DNA of 33,546 bases from Candidatus Kaiserbacteria bacterium (GCA_011322135.1 DRNP01000004.1:1-33546); one strand, 5' to 3'; positions 7,407-15,855 are shown, counted from the first letter of the stretch. The notes: generated from the sequence alone by a model not told the origin. A program made the numbers and translations.

Positions 7407-7994
7407 CTACTCCGCGAGCAACGGTTTATATTCTTTTTCGTATCGCTCGATGCTTTCTTTTACAAGCTTAATGGCATCTTGCGCATTCAAAAACTCGCCC
7501 ACCTTTCCGGTGTCCGGTTTTTTCATTGTCTTGTAATTCTCCCAATAATAAGTGGTCTCTCTTTTGAAATATTCTCCAAGGTCATCAACCGACTGAATAT
7601 GACTAACACGCTTATCGTCTGCAAGTACCGCAATGACCTTGTCATCAACCTCACCTCCATCGATAAATTTCATAGCACCTATAATGCGTGCTTCCACTAC
7701 CGCCCCCGGTACGATTGGTTCCGTAATGTTCACAATCTCTATATCAAGAGGGTCGTTATCAATATCCCATGTTAAAGGAATTGCTCCATACGTAAAAGGA
7801 TACGCAAGGGACGAATATCCGACTCGGTCGAGCTTGAGCTGACCTGATTCCGTAATTAGTTCGTATTTGTTAATAGATCCCGAAGAAACTTCAACTATCG
7901 TATGTACAATTCCTTTTTCTTCGTCCGTAAACGCCGGAAGTACATGCAAAAGATTTAGCATGTATCGTGAAGGTTTTTGGTCAATGTTTGCCAT
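7407..7994 (-). CDS. ppa: Inorganic pyrophosphatase (family I)
   Basis: 195 aa. Family I signature residues: GSINKYE near residue 40 (Lys/Tyr/Glu of the active site), the metal-binding DNDPLDIE (consensus DGDPLDV) near residue 80, and the later acidic GGEVDDKVIAV. It hydrolyses PPi to phosphate in the cytoplasm, driving biosynthetic reactions. It lies between nusA and clpP on the same strand and ends at the 29-bp hairpin. No SD is seen before the ATG; a TTGACA lies upstream in the nusA-ppa gap, with only a poor -10 after it. Confidence 0.93.
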   Translation of the reverse strand: MANIDQKPSRYMLNLLHVLPAFTDEEKGIVHTIVEVSSGSINKYELITESGQLKLDRVGYSSLAYPFTYGAIPLTWDIDNDPLDIEIVNITEPIVPGAVVEARIIGAMKFIDGGEVDDKVIAVLADDKRVSHIQSVDDLGEYFKRETTYYWENYKTMKKPDTGKVGEFLNAQDAIKLVKESIERYEKEYKPLLAE

Positions 7995-8123
7995 ATTGAT
8001 TATTTAGTTACAAAAATAATTATTAAATATTCCACCGTTACACTTTGATGTCAAAGCTTAATATACCGAGCATCGAGCATTTAACTGCAACAAAGTATAA
8101 CTCCACTTACTCTATTGTGATAT

Positions 8124-9494
8124 TTATTCGTCCTCTGCGACCTTATCGCGCGACTCTTCTTCGTCAACAATAGACTCTCCCTCTTTTTCCGTAAGTTCTT
8201 CCTCTGCAGGAAGTTCCGTCTCCGCTTCTTTTGTCTTTTCCGGAATAACTTCTTCTGAAGACGTTGGTTCGACACCTTCCTCTCCGGAAGGTGCTACGGT
8301 ATCCGATGCTCCTTCATCCGGAGCAATGTCCACCGACTCACCATCAGTTTGCGCAACTTCGTCACCTCCTGTTGAGACAATATCTATATTCCATCCGGTA
8401 AGCTTCGCAGCCAAACGTACGTTTTGTCCGCCGCGCCCAATTGCTAACGACTGTTGGTCTTCCGTTACGGTCACCATGGCACGATGTTCAGATGTATTGA
8501 GTTCAACCTCTATAATCGTGGCAGGTGAAAGCGCTTCTTTGATATAAGTCTCCGGGTCATCAGACCACTCGACAATATCAATACGTTCACCGCCAAGTTC
8601 ACTTATCACGGTCGAGACGCGCACACCGCGCTGTCCAACGAGCGAACCAACTGGGTCAACATGCGGGTCAACGGACGCAACAGCAAGCTTTGTCCGGCTT
8701 CCGGCTTCGCGTGCGAGCGCTTTTGTCTCGATAACTCCTGAAGCAAGTTCCGGAGCTTCCATTTCAAAAAGTTTCTCTACAAACTGCGGATGTGCTCTTG
8801 AGAGTCGCAAATAAACTCCTCGGAACCCTTCATCTACACTATAAAGATACGCGCGTATGCGCTCGCCGGGACGATATCTTTCACCCGGCACTTGCTCTTC
8901 ATACGGAATAAGTCCTGTTGTACGACCGAGGTCAACGTAGATTGCTCCACGCTCTACTCGCTGTACGATGCCTGAAACAATATCGTCTTTCTTATTAGCA
9001 AACTCATCTAAGATTGATACTTTTTCCGCTTCACGGATTTTTTGTATAATAACTTGTTTTGCCGTTTGCGCCGCAATACGACCAAAATCATCTTGTGGCT
9101 CAAGTGGAAAGACAAGTTCGTCGCCTACTTGTGCATCACGCTTCATGAGCTTCGCATCTTTTAGAGTGATGTGCTTTTCAGCATCGAAACGCGGTAACTC
9201 TTCTTCTTCGTCTTCGTGAGAATCATCATTTGCAACTTGCTCTGTACTGTCTTTTGCATCTTCTTCTGTTGGGAAACGTACAGTCGATTCGTCGACAATT
9301 GTTTTTATTTGCTCGAAAACTACGGTACCGCTATCAAGCTCCAATTTTGCGCGTACTATTTGTCCGCGTTTACCGTATTCTTTTTTATACGCTGTCGCCA
9401 TTGCTGTCTCAATAGCGTCAATCATTGTCTCACGTGTAATTCCTCGGTCTTCAAACTCGCCGAGTACCAATTTGATAGTTTTAAGGTCAATCAT
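8124..9494 (-). CDS. nusA: Transcription termination/antitermination factor NusA
   Basis: 456 aa. Order: N-terminal RNA-polymerase-binding domain (MIDLKTIKLVLGEFEDRGI...; AYKKEYGKRG) interrupted by an acidic insertion (about 85-105), S1 domain (about 168-235; SGIVQRVERGAIYVDLGRTTG), then KH1 and KH2 (VGQRGVRVSTVISELGGERIDIVEW; AIGRGGQNVRLAAKLTGW). The last roughly 65 residues are a Glu/Asp-rich tail with no E. coli-type repeats. Acts on paused RNA polymerase. The following ppa and clpP share the strand. The usual rimP/infB neighbours are absent. No SD is visible. Confidence 0.95.
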   Translation of the reverse strand: MIDLKTIKLVLGEFEDRGITRETMIDAIETAMATAYKKEYGKRGQIVRAKLELDSGTVVFEQIKTIVDESTVRFPTEEDAKDSTEQVANDDSHEDEEEELPRFDAEKHITLKDAKLMKRDAQVGDELVFPLEPQDDFGRIAAQTAKQVIIQKIREAEKVSILDEFANKKDDIVSGIVQRVERGAIYVDLGRTTGLIPYEEQVPGERYRPGERIRAYLYSVDEGFRGVYLRLSRAHPQFVEKLFEMEAPELASGVIETKALAREAGSRTKLAVASVDPHVDPVGSLVGQRGVRVSTVISELGGERIDIVEWSDDPETYIKEALSPATIIEVELNTSEHRAMVTVTEDQQSLAIGRGGQNVRLAAKLTGWNIDIVSTGGDEVAQTDGESVDIAPDEGASDTVAPSGEEGVEPTSSEEVIPEKTKEAETELPAEEELTEKEGESIVDEEESRDKVAEDE

Positions 9495-9608
9495 AAATAA
9501 ATATATTGAAATAATAGTGTACTTCTCACGCTCACTATAACAAGAAATGCCCGCAAAGCGGACATGTCAGGATTAATATATATTAGCACGGAGCTTCAAA
9601 AAAACAAT

Positions 9609-9641
9609 CCCCTCTCCGAAAGCTACGCTTTCGAAGAGGGG
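9609..9641 (-). terminator. Terminator of the 69-aa gene
   Basis: CCCCTCT + CGAAAGC stem with one mismatch and a 3-nt loop, followed on the minus strand by ATTGTTTTTTT, just past the stop at 9653. Confidence 0.8.
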
Positions 9642-9652
9642 GTTAAAAAAAA

Positions 9653-9862
9653 TCACCATCCTGCACCAGAATCCAATGCCGTCTGTTCTAAACTCGGGTG
9701 CTTCGTGATAACAAGCCTTCTGGAACAGATGTCTCTCACAACACACTCCGGATTCCTCCGACGGGCATCGAAGCATCTTACTTCCTCTGTTAAAACTAAA
9801 ACCAAATTGTCCAACTCACCTCTCGGTATTGCTGAAATCTCTTCTTTCAACTTACTTTTCAT
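9653..9862 (-). CDS. Hypothetical protein, 69 aa, SD-led
   Basis: AAGGAGG lies 7 nt before the ATG, there is a promoter TTACAA-17 nt-TATTTT at 9933-9905 and a strong terminator at 9609-9641, so this is a self-contained single-gene unit. The product starts MKSKLKEEISAIPRGELDNL with an amphipathic helix, then a basic Cys-containing middle (RCFDARRRNPECVVRDICSRR). No family is recognised. Longer reading frames on the opposite strand (9564-9881) lack these signals. It is one of five SD-led genes in the window. Confidence 0.7.
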   Translation of the reverse strand: MKSKLKEEISAIPRGELDNLVLVLTEEVRCFDARRRNPECVVRDICSRRLVITKHPSLEQTALDSGAGW

Positions 9863-9904
9863 CTCTCGCCTCCTTTTTTAGTTTAATAAATTGCTTCTGC
9901 TCGC

Positions 9905-9933
9905 AAAATACCACATTTCCATATGTATTGTAA
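9905..9933 (-). promoter_or_regulatory. Promoter of the 69-aa gene
   Basis: Minus-strand TTACAA (9933-9928), 17-nt spacer, TATTTT (9910-9905); leader about 40 nt ending in AAGGAGG. Confidence 0.5.
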
Positions 9934-9970
9934 GACTTTTCAAAAGAAAACGTCGAAAATGAAAATGAGG

Positions 9971-10085
9971 TGGAATGGGGTCAGAACCCATTCTTTATCT
10001 CTTTAATACAAAAGCACAGCGCGGGCTTCGCCCGCGCTGTGCTTTTGTATTTCCAATATGGGAAAATGGGGTCAGGATTCATTTT
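9971..10085. repeat. Composite repeat: REP-like element, long hairpin, REP-like element
   Basis: AATGGGGTCAGAACCCATT, then the perfect 22-bp hairpin 10005-10051 with GCGGGC core and TTC loop, then AAATGGGGTCAGGATTCATT. The order and the flanking words (CTTTAATACAAAA, GTATTTCC.ATATGGGA) match 1721-1820, so both are copies of a composite unit. The gap 9934-10139 holds nothing else except possible promoter words for the next gene. Confidence 0.7.
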
Positions 10086-10139
10086 GCACTTCGCCATTAC
10101 GCTAATTATTTTATGTCGTGATACAATTACACCATAAAT

Positions 10140-11273
10140 ATGGGAAAAACATCAAGAAAAATAGCCGAACGCTTGCTTAAAGAAGCCGATGTAACAATAA
10201 ACGGTTCAAATCCGTGGGATATGCAAGTTAAAAATGAAAAGGTTTTTGATGAAGTCTTTTCTCGCGGTTCTTTAGGTCTCGGTGAAGCATATATGGCAGG
10301 CTGGTGGGATGCGGAAAAACTCGACGAGTTTTTCTATAAAATATTAAGTGCTCATTTGGACAGAAAGCTTCTTTCTCTACTGAAATTCAAAGACATTAAA
10401 ACGGCACTTTATCTTGCGAGCGCTTCACTTTTTAATTTAAGCTCGAAAAAACGCTCGTTTCAGGTTGGAAAGACACACTACGATGCCGGGAACGACCTTT
10501 TCACGCACATGCTCGACTCACGCTTAACATACACGTGCGGATATTGGAAAGATGCAGAAACACTCGACCAAGCGCAAACTGCAAAACTCGATCTTGTCTG
10601 TAAAAAAGTCGGGCTAAAGCCCGGCATGAAAATACTTGATATCGGATGTGGTTGGGGAAGTTTTGTAAAATATGCTTCGGAAAAATACGGCGTTACAGCT
10701 GTCGGTATCACCGTATCAAAAGAGCAGGCAGAGCTTGCTCGCGAAAATTGCAAAGGGCTCCCTGTTGAGATTCGTGTTGAAGACTACCGTGACACGCGCG
10801 GAACTTTTGACCGCATCATATCGCTCGGTATGTTTGAACATGTCGGGTACAAAAACTATCAAACATATATGGAAGTCGTACATAAACTTTTAAAAGACGA
10901 TGGCTTGTTTTTGTTACACACGATAGGTGGTAATAAATCCGTTCATGCGACAGACCCGTGGATAAATAAATATATATTCCCAAACTCAATGCTCCCTTCA
11001 ATCAAACAAATCGGCGAATCTATTGAAAAAATATTTGTGATGGAAGATTGGCATAATTTCGGCACGGATTATGACAAAACCCTGATGGCATGGTTTGAAA
11101 ACTTCGAAAATAACTGGCAACATCTTTCGGAAAAGTACGATGAGAGATTTTATCGTATGTGGAAATATTACTTACTTTCATGCGCAGGGCTTTTTCGCGC
11201 ACGCGAAGCACAACTCTGGCAAATTGTTCTCTCCAAAACCGGCGTCAAGGGCGGATACTCGAGTATCCGATAA
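10140..11273 (+). CDS. cfa: Cyclopropane-fatty-acyl-phospholipid synthase family methyltransferase
   Basis: 377 aa, the family's usual length. N-terminal domain (1-105), then THYDAGNDLF (112-121) and LTYTCGYW (129-136), typical of Cfa/mycolic acid synthases, the SAM-binding motif ILDIGCGWG (165-173), GITVSKEQ, and the late SLGMFEHVG and LHTIGG motifs. It transfers a methylene from S-adenosylmethionine to an unsaturated acyl chain of a membrane lipid. Most CPR bacteria are thought unable to make their own fatty acids, so it may modify scavenged lipids (inference). TACAAT lies 16 nt before the ATG; no SD. Confidence 0.92.
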   Translation: MGKTSRKIAERLLKEADVTINGSNPWDMQVKNEKVFDEVFSRGSLGLGEAYMAGWWDAEKLDEFFYKILSAHLDRKLLSLLKFKDIKTALYLASASLFNLSSKKRSFQVGKTHYDAGNDLFTHMLDSRLTYTCGYWKDAETLDQAQTAKLDLVCKKVGLKPGMKILDIGCGWGSFVKYASEKYGVTAVGITVSKEQAELARENCKGLPVEIRVEDYRDTRGTFDRIISLGMFEHVGYKNYQTYMEVVHKLLKDDGLFLLHTIGGNKSVHATDPWINKYIFPNSMLPSIKQIGESIEKIFVMEDWHNFGTDYDKTLMAWFENFENNWQHLSEKYDERFYRMWKYYLLSCAGLFRAREAQLWQIVLSKTGVKGGYSSIR

Positions 11274-11321
11274 AGTGTGCAGGTAATAAAAAAGTTATCG
11301 TTGTTATAAATTACGAATAGC

Positions 11322-11370
11322 AATACTAAAAATACAGCGCGGGCGAAGCCTGCGCTGTATTTTTAGTATT
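11322..11370. repeat. 23-bp hairpin with GCGGGC core
   Basis: 23-nt arms with one G-T wobble, GAA loop, AATACTAAAAATACAGCGC outer arm. Possible terminator for the gene ending at 11273, but belongs to the dispersed hairpin family. Confidence 0.65.
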
Positions 11371-11381
11371 TCCGATACGAT

Positions 11382-11433
11382 AAATGGGGACAGTCACGAT
11401 TTTCCGGAGAAAAAGGTGTCAGGAACCTTTTTA
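11382..11433. repeat. REP-like GGGGACAGTCACGATTTTCC plus GGTGTCAGGAACC palindrome
   Basis: AAATGGGGACAGTCACGATT at 11382-11401 (same word at 13823, 13919 and 13953), then AAAAGGT-GTCAGG-AACCTTTT at 11410-11433. Confidence 0.55.
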
Positions 11434-11455
11434 TAGAGTTTTTCTTTGACCCACC

Positions 11456-11491
11456 AAAGACTCGATGCTTAATATCGAGTCTTTCTTTTTT
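11456..11491 (+). terminator. Rho-independent terminator
   Basis: 11-bp perfect stem (AAAGACTCGAT arm), 7-nt loop, then CTTTTTTT on the plus strand. No gene directly precedes it, so it may end cfa read-through or an unseen short RNA. Confidence 0.7.
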
Positions 11492-11545
11492 TAGATTTTG
11501 ATTGGACTGTGGATAAATCGTACTTGCAAAGTACAGAATATCGGA

Positions 11546-11551
11546 TATTAT
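11546..11551 (+). promoter_or_regulatory. -10 element of the AAA/DUF4143 gene
   Basis: TATTAT, 6 nt, then ATG 11558; this fixes the start and predicts a leaderless mRNA. Confidence 0.5.
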
Positions 11552-11557
11552 GTATTT

Positions 11558-12772
11558 ATGAGCATAATTAGAGATGTAACAGTAAAGGCACTCAAATACT
11601 TAGATATTGAAAGCATATTGATTTTTGTTGGCGCTAGGCAATCTGGCAAAACAACAATATTGAAACAAATTCAATCAAAACTAGAAGCTTCCAAGGAAAC
11701 TTGTTTTTTTCTGAACTTAGAAGACCCCGAATACCTTGGTTTATTAAACGAGCATCCGAGAAATTTGTTGAAAATATTTTCTTTTGATCTTTCAAGAGAT
11801 AAAAAGTATTTTGTTTTTGTTGATGAAATACAATACTTAAAAGACCCCTCTAATTTTTTAAAGTTTATTTTTGACGAATATAAAGAAAAAATAAAATTGA
11901 TTGTTTCTGGGTCCAGTGCTTTTTATATTGACAAAAAATTTAAAGACTCACTTGCTGGGAGAAAAAAGATTTTTAATGTTCACACCCTTTCTTTCAGAGA
12001 ATTCTTAAGATTTAAAAAAGAAGATATTCTGTCTCAAAAAAGTTTTAAAGAAATTAGTTTGGAAGAAGAAAATAAAATTGATTTGTATTATCGGGAATTT
12101 ATTGTTTATGGCGGTTACCCTCGTGTTGTTTTATCACCCGTTGAAGAAAAAGAAAATATTATAAAAGAATTAGCTTATTCCTATATTAAAAAAGATATCT
12201 ATGAAGCAGGAATAAAAAAAGAAGATGTTTTCTACAAATTATTCAAAATATTATCTGATCAAGTTGGTAATCTGGTAAATACGTCAGAACTCGCTAATAC
12301 TTTGAATGTTTCAAAAACAGCAATTAATAATTATTTGGAAACAATGAGGAAATCTTTTCATATTGCATTAATTTCTCCTTTTTCGAAAAATTTGAGAAAA
12401 GAAATCAGTAAGATGCCAAAAGTATTTTTTTATGACTTAGGTTTGAGAAACTTCTTTTTTGGAAGTTTTGAAAGTTTTGAGACAAGAGATGATAAAGGAA
12501 GATTACTCGAAAATGCCGTTTTTAGACAATTAATTGAAAAACATGAAAATGATCAAATAAAATTTTGGAGAACCTCTGCTCAAAATGAGGTTGATTTTGT
12601 GGTGGATGAAAAAAAAGCTTACGAAGTAAAGGTAAATATTAATCAATTTAAGAAAAGTAAATACAAGAGTTTTTTAGAAAGTTACCCGGATATTGATTTT
12701 TCTTTGATTTCTTTTAATTCAAAAGATGTTGTAAAAGAAGATTTCGCAATTAGAAATGTTTGGGAAATTTAA
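11558..12772 (+). CDS. AAA ATPase with C-terminal DUF4143
   Basis: 404 aa. Walker A in VGARQSGKTTILKQ (about 24-37), Walker B in KYFVFVDEIQYLKD, sensor-like LIVSGSSAFYI, a winged-helix-like middle (TSELANTLNVSKTAINNYL), and the C-terminal DUF4143 part with GRLLENAVFRQLIE and EVDFVV...AYEVKV, which resembles a PD-(D/E)XK core. Family members are common accessory ATPases of unknown role, often near mobile or toxin-antitoxin loci. The start at 11558 is preferred (TATTAT 6 nt upstream) over the in-frame ATG at 11498. The gene is strikingly AT-rich and Lys-rich compared with its neighbours and is bracketed by repeats at 11322-11433 and 12843-12928, which suggests acquisition. Confidence 0.88.
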   Translation: MSIIRDVTVKALKYLDIESILIFVGARQSGKTTILKQIQSKLEASKETCFFLNLEDPEYLGLLNEHPRNLLKIFSFDLSRDKKYFVFVDEIQYLKDPSNFLKFIFDEYKEKIKLIVSGSSAFYIDKKFKDSLAGRKKIFNVHTLSFREFLRFKKEDILSQKSFKEISLEEENKIDLYYREFIVYGGYPRVVLSPVEEKENIIKELAYSYIKKDIYEAGIKKEDVFYKLFKILSDQVGNLVNTSELANTLNVSKTAINNYLETMRKSFHIALISPFSKNLRKEISKMPKVFFYDLGLRNFFFGSFESFETRDDKGRLLENAVFRQLIEKHENDQIKFWRTSAQNEVDFVVDEKKAYEVKVNINQFKKSKYKSFLESYPDIDFSLISFNSKDVVKEDFAIRNVWEI

Positions 12773-12842
12773 TGGAATACTTTCTAATAGAAAAGAATAA
12801 GGTGTGGGAAAAATGGGAAAAGGTGCCGGCAACATTTTAAAG

Positions 12843-12864
12843 TGAGCGAGGTTAACCTCACTCA
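12843..12864. repeat. Dispersed palindrome family GTGAGTGAGG (copy 1)
   Basis: TGAGCGAGGTT/AACCTCACTCA inverted repeat with one mismatch. Other copies at 17714, 21345, 22253 and 29880. Confidence 0.65.
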
Positions 12865-12885
12865 ATCGGATATTTTGGTGCGATA

Positions 12886-12928
12886 CAAAACCGGCGCGAG
12901 ATTGCTTCGCAATCTCGCGCCGGTTTTG
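12886..12928. repeat. 20-bp perfect hairpin
   Basis: Arms of 20 nt (CAAAACCGGCGCGAGATTGC), TTC loop. Possible terminator for the AAA/DUF4143 gene. Confidence 0.65.
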
Positions 12929-12986
12929 CATAAAAAAACACTCCCACCACTTAATGCTTAGCTCCCTCTCCAAAATAATCAAAAAG

Positions 12987-12995
12987 TTATCCACA
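12987..12995 (+). promoter_or_regulatory. DnaA-box match TTATCCACA
   Basis: Exact match to the consensus DnaA box in the gap 12929-13079, which otherwise holds only the AT-rich promoter area of the next gene. Other exact matches are at 20919 and 24091. A single box need not be functional. Confidence 0.35.
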
Positions 12996-13079
12996 GCATT
13001 ACACTACGACATTAGCGCATACGCAATGTATTTGTAATACAATAAGTTTATTATTCTCAATACTTTTTAAAAATCATTT

Positions 13080-13622
13080 ATGCCACGTAAAATCATCGCT
13101 CAAATAGCTATTTTAGCCTCTGTATTCTTTCTCTCTATCGGGTTGCAAGGCTTCGCAGCGTTTAGACAGCCAACACAAGCACCTCCATATGGAAATGCAT
13201 CAGCTCCTATAAACATTGGCAGTACCGCCCAAACTAAGACAGGATCGCTCACTGTTGGCGATACACATCTTAACTACTGGGGATATGGTGTCTTGACATC
13301 ACAACCTATTCATACCGGATCATCTGTAGCAGCAGGAAATACATATCTTAACTACTGGGGATATGGTGTCTTGACATCACAACCTATTTCTTCCGATAGC
13401 TACATACGAACTCATAGTTCTGTAAGGTCTCCATATTACTGTAACGAAGCTGGAACTGTTTGTAAATCTGCGAATGCTTTGGTAAGTGGAAGTGGAGGAG
13501 GGTCAATTTCTTGCACATGGGGTGGTACTAGAGTTGTCCCCGGAAATATGTATGGGTGTTATGACGACCTTTATGTAACTTGTTCTGGTGGAAAAGTTAC
13601 TCATATGCATTTCGGCTGTTAA
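13080..13622 (+). CDS. Secreted repeat-containing surface protein, 180 aa
   Basis: N-terminal signal peptide (MPRKIIAQIAILASVFFLSIGLQ is too long to cleave late; hydrophobic core at about 6-20), then a Pro/Asn-rich linker with P-P-Y-G-N-A-S-A-P-I-N-I-G, a motif I associate with CPR surface proteins. Two copies of a 26-residue unit follow (LNYWGYGVLTSQPI), and then a Cys-rich C-terminus with six Cys in the last 70 residues (YYCNEAGTVC, SCTW, YGCY, VTCS, HFGC), probably disulfide-bonded outside the cell. It has its own terminator at 13634-13671. The exact function (adhesin or pilus-associated) is unknown. Confidence 0.7.
   Translation: MPRKIIAQIAILASVFFLSIGLQGFAAFRQPTQAPPYGNASAPINIGSTAQTKTGSLTVGDTHLNYWGYGVLTSQPIHTGSSVAAGNTYLNYWGYGVLTSQPISSDSYIRTHSSVRSPYYCNEAGTVCKSANALVSGSGGGSISCTWGGTRVVPGNMYGCYDDLYVTCSGGKVTHMHFGC
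13261..13388 (+). repeat. Two-copy tandem repeat, 78-nt period, inside the secreted protein gene
   Basis: 13261-13310 and 13339-13388 are 50-nt copies that differ at one base. Identity at silent positions implies recent duplication or gene conversion. Confidence 0.9.
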
Positions 13623-13633
13623 TTTTTCTAATT

Positions 13634-13671
13634 AAACAGAATCACCGATTACCGATGATTCTGTTTTTTTG
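13634..13671 (+). terminator. Terminator of the secreted protein gene
   Basis: AAACAGAATCA stem with complementary TGATTCTGTTT and 11-nt loop, then a T run, 12 nt after the stop codon. Confidence 0.85.
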
Positions 13672-13706
13672 ATTTCAATTATATATTGATATCTAGTTAA
13701 TGGATT

Positions 13707-14035
13707 AAATGGGGGGGTAGGACCCATTCACACAGCGCGGGCGAAGCCCGCGCTGTGTTTTAGGGTTGTGTACTGTTTTCTTATATCACGGCACTGACAA
13801 ATAAATGGTATAAATGGGAATAAATGGGGACAGTCACGATTTTCCACGCGCTGTGTTTTGGTATTAAGTGCCGTTTTATGTACCACAAATATAGCTGTTT
13901 TCTGATATCACGGCACGCATAAATGGGGACAGTCACGATTTTCGAAATAGGGTAAATGGGGACAGTCACGATTTTCCAAAGATAAAAAAGGGGGTCAGTC
14001 ACCTTTTATTCCAGTCACGATTCCCCACGGTTAGA
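13707..14035. repeat. Cluster of REP-like elements and GCGGGC hairpin
   Basis: The 590-bp gap before rny holds no gene. It contains a GGGTAGGACCC element (13707), a perfect 13-bp hairpin with GAA loop (13730-13758), three copies of AAATGGGGACAGTCACGATT (about 13823, 13919, 13953), a GGGGGTCAGTCACCTTTT variant (about 13990) and an inverted half copy (CAGTCACGATTCCCC, about 14013). A half hairpin arm (GCGCTGTGTTTTGGTATT, about 13848) and the paired phrase TCTTATATCACGGCAC / TCTGATATCACGGCAC (about 13779 and 13899) show internal duplication. The frame on the minus strand here (repeated KIVTVPIY) is a repeat artefact. Confidence 0.7.
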
Positions 14036-14130
14036 GGAGTATTGCGTTGTATTTTGTTTTTGTCGTTCAGCGTTGCACGTGCTAAAGTGCCCACACCGTT
14101 ACAAAGTAGCGATTTCGTACTTTATTCCAC

Positions 14131-14136
14131 TATAAT
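14131..14136 (+). promoter_or_regulatory. Possible -10 element of rny
   Basis: TATAAT about 77 nt before the rny ATG; no convincing -35. A closer TTAATACGAT lies 15 nt before the ATG, so the transcript start is uncertain. Confidence 0.3.
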
Positions 14137-14212
14137 CAGTGTCATAAAATATCCGCGTATGCTAAAAACTCGCAGATATACCGAGCGAATACTTTAATAC
14201 GATTTTCAAATT

Positions 14213-15742
14213 ATGTCTTTAAAATTCCTTTTTACCTTACTGGCAATTTCAGGAGCGGCAGGTATCGCACTGGGCTATGTTCTGCGTTGGCTCATTGCCC
14301 TCAGTCAGCGTGGGTCACTTGAACTTGATATAAAACAAAAAATGCTCGAGGCAAAAGAGCGCGCCGGAAGTATTCTCGCAGATGCGGAAAAGCACGGAGA
14401 CGCTCTGGCAAGAAAACGTTTGGAAAAAGTACACGAGCACGAAGAAAAATTAGAGAAATTTGCTTTGCGCCTTTCAAAAAAAGAAGAGTTTTTGGACGAG
14501 CGTGAGCGGAGCAACGCTCTGGAGGCGGAATCACTACGCCATCGTGAAAACGAAGTCTCTCGTTTGGAAAAAGAGTCCGAAGCACTCATGGAGAAACGCC
14601 GACTCGAGCTCGAGCGGGTATCGCATCTTTCACAATCATCTGCACGCGAAGAGCTTTTAAAAGATATCGAGAGCTCACAAGAAACCGCACTACTTGGAAG
14701 ACTGCAAAAACTCGAAGCGCACGGGCGCGAGAGGTTTGAAGAAGTTGCACGCAATATATTGATATCTACCATTCACCGCCTGGGAAATACTGTTAATTCC
14801 GAGGTCATGTCCCTCTCAATCCCCATTCCGTCTGATGAAGTGAAAGGAAAGATCATCGGAAAAGAAGGGCGAAACATTAAAGTGTTTGAGCGAGTTACCG
14901 GAGTCGATGTTATCGTGGACGACGCACCTGACCGCATCACTTTATCTTCTTTTGACCCATTACGTCGCCACATAGCAAAGCTCGCACTTGAACAACTCAT
15001 AATTGACGGGCGCATTCAACCGACAAAAATAGAAGAAACCGTTGCCCGCGTCAAAAAAGAAGTTGTGGAAACAATAAAGCAAAAAGGTTCTGAAGCATCA
15101 TATGAAGCCGGAGTCGTTGGGCTTGACCCAAAGCTCATTACACTTCTTGGCAGACTTTATTTCCGCACAAGCTACGGTCAAAACGTACTGCAACACTCTG
15201 TTGAAATGGCGCACTTAGCCGGCATGCTTGCCGAAGAGCTCGGAGCAGACCCTGCAGTGGCACGCGCAGGAGCGCTTTTACATGACATTGGCAAAGCAGT
15301 AGACCACGAAGTTCAAGGTACTCACGTGGAAATAGGAAAACGCATACTCGAGCGTTTCGGTATTGACAAAAAAATTATTTTAGCGATGCAAGCACACCAT
15401 GACGAATATCCGTACGAAACGCCCGAATCAATTATCGTGCAAGTTGCAGATGCTATTTCCGGAAGCAGACCGGGAGCAAGGCGTGATTCTGTCGAGAAAT
15501 ATCTTGAACGACTTGGCGAGCTCGAACATCTTGCCATGAGTTTCCCCGGAGTTGAAAAAGTATACGCGGTACAAGCAGGACGTGAAATCCGCATATTTGT
15601 AAATCCCGGCAAAGTCTCCGATCTGACAATGCATAAAATGGCACGTGATATTGCAAACCGTATTCAAGAAGAATTAAAATATCCGGGAGAAATTAAAGTA
15701 AACATAATACGCGAAAATCGCGTTGTGGAGTTTGCGCGATAA
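14213..15742 (+). CDS. rny: Ribonuclease Y
   Basis: 509 aa, the normal length. N-terminal membrane helix (about 4-29), long charged coiled coil (about 35-185), KH domain with GKIIGKEGRNIKVFERVTGV (about 213-232), and an HD domain with HSVEMAHLAG and ALLHDIGKAVDHE supplying the metal-binding His/Asp residues. It is the membrane-bound endoribonuclease that starts mRNA decay in bacteria lacking RNase E. It has no SD and no close operon partner; followed by the hairpin at 15856-15892. Confidence 0.96.
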   Translation: MSLKFLFTLLAISGAAGIALGYVLRWLIALSQRGSLELDIKQKMLEAKERAGSILADAEKHGDALARKRLEKVHEHEEKLEKFALRLSKKEEFLDERERSNALEAESLRHRENEVSRLEKESEALMEKRRLELERVSHLSQSSAREELLKDIESSQETALLGRLQKLEAHGRERFEEVARNILISTIHRLGNTVNSEVMSLSIPIPSDEVKGKIIGKEGRNIKVFERVTGVDVIVDDAPDRITLSSFDPLRRHIAKLALEQLIIDGRIQPTKIEETVARVKKEVVETIKQKGSEASYEAGVVGLDPKLITLLGRLYFRTSYGQNVLQHSVEMAHLAGMLAEELGADPAVARAGALLHDIGKAVDHEVQGTHVEIGKRILERFGIDKKIILAMQAHHDEYPYETPESIIVQVADAISGSRPGARRDSVEKYLERLGELEHLAMSFPGVEKVYAVQAGREIRIFVNPGKVSDLTMHKMARDIANRIQEELKYPGEIKVNIIRENRVVEFAR

Positions 15743-15855
15743 AATAAACCCGAGTACTCTAAACTGCTGAAAATGCCTTATTTTACAGTGTTTTTTAGCA
15801 AAATTATATATGGAAAATACGGTTGGTTAAATATGCTTGTCGAGTAAGTGGGTTT

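Noticed and set aside
13781-14002. Minus-strand 73-codon frame with repeated KIVTVPIY
   Set aside because: It is the translation of three REP-like GGGGACAGTCACGATT copies; no start signals.
13823-14035. Possible CRISPR array
   Set aside because: Repeats are few, irregularly spaced, partly inverted and related to dispersed REP-like elements; no cas genes.
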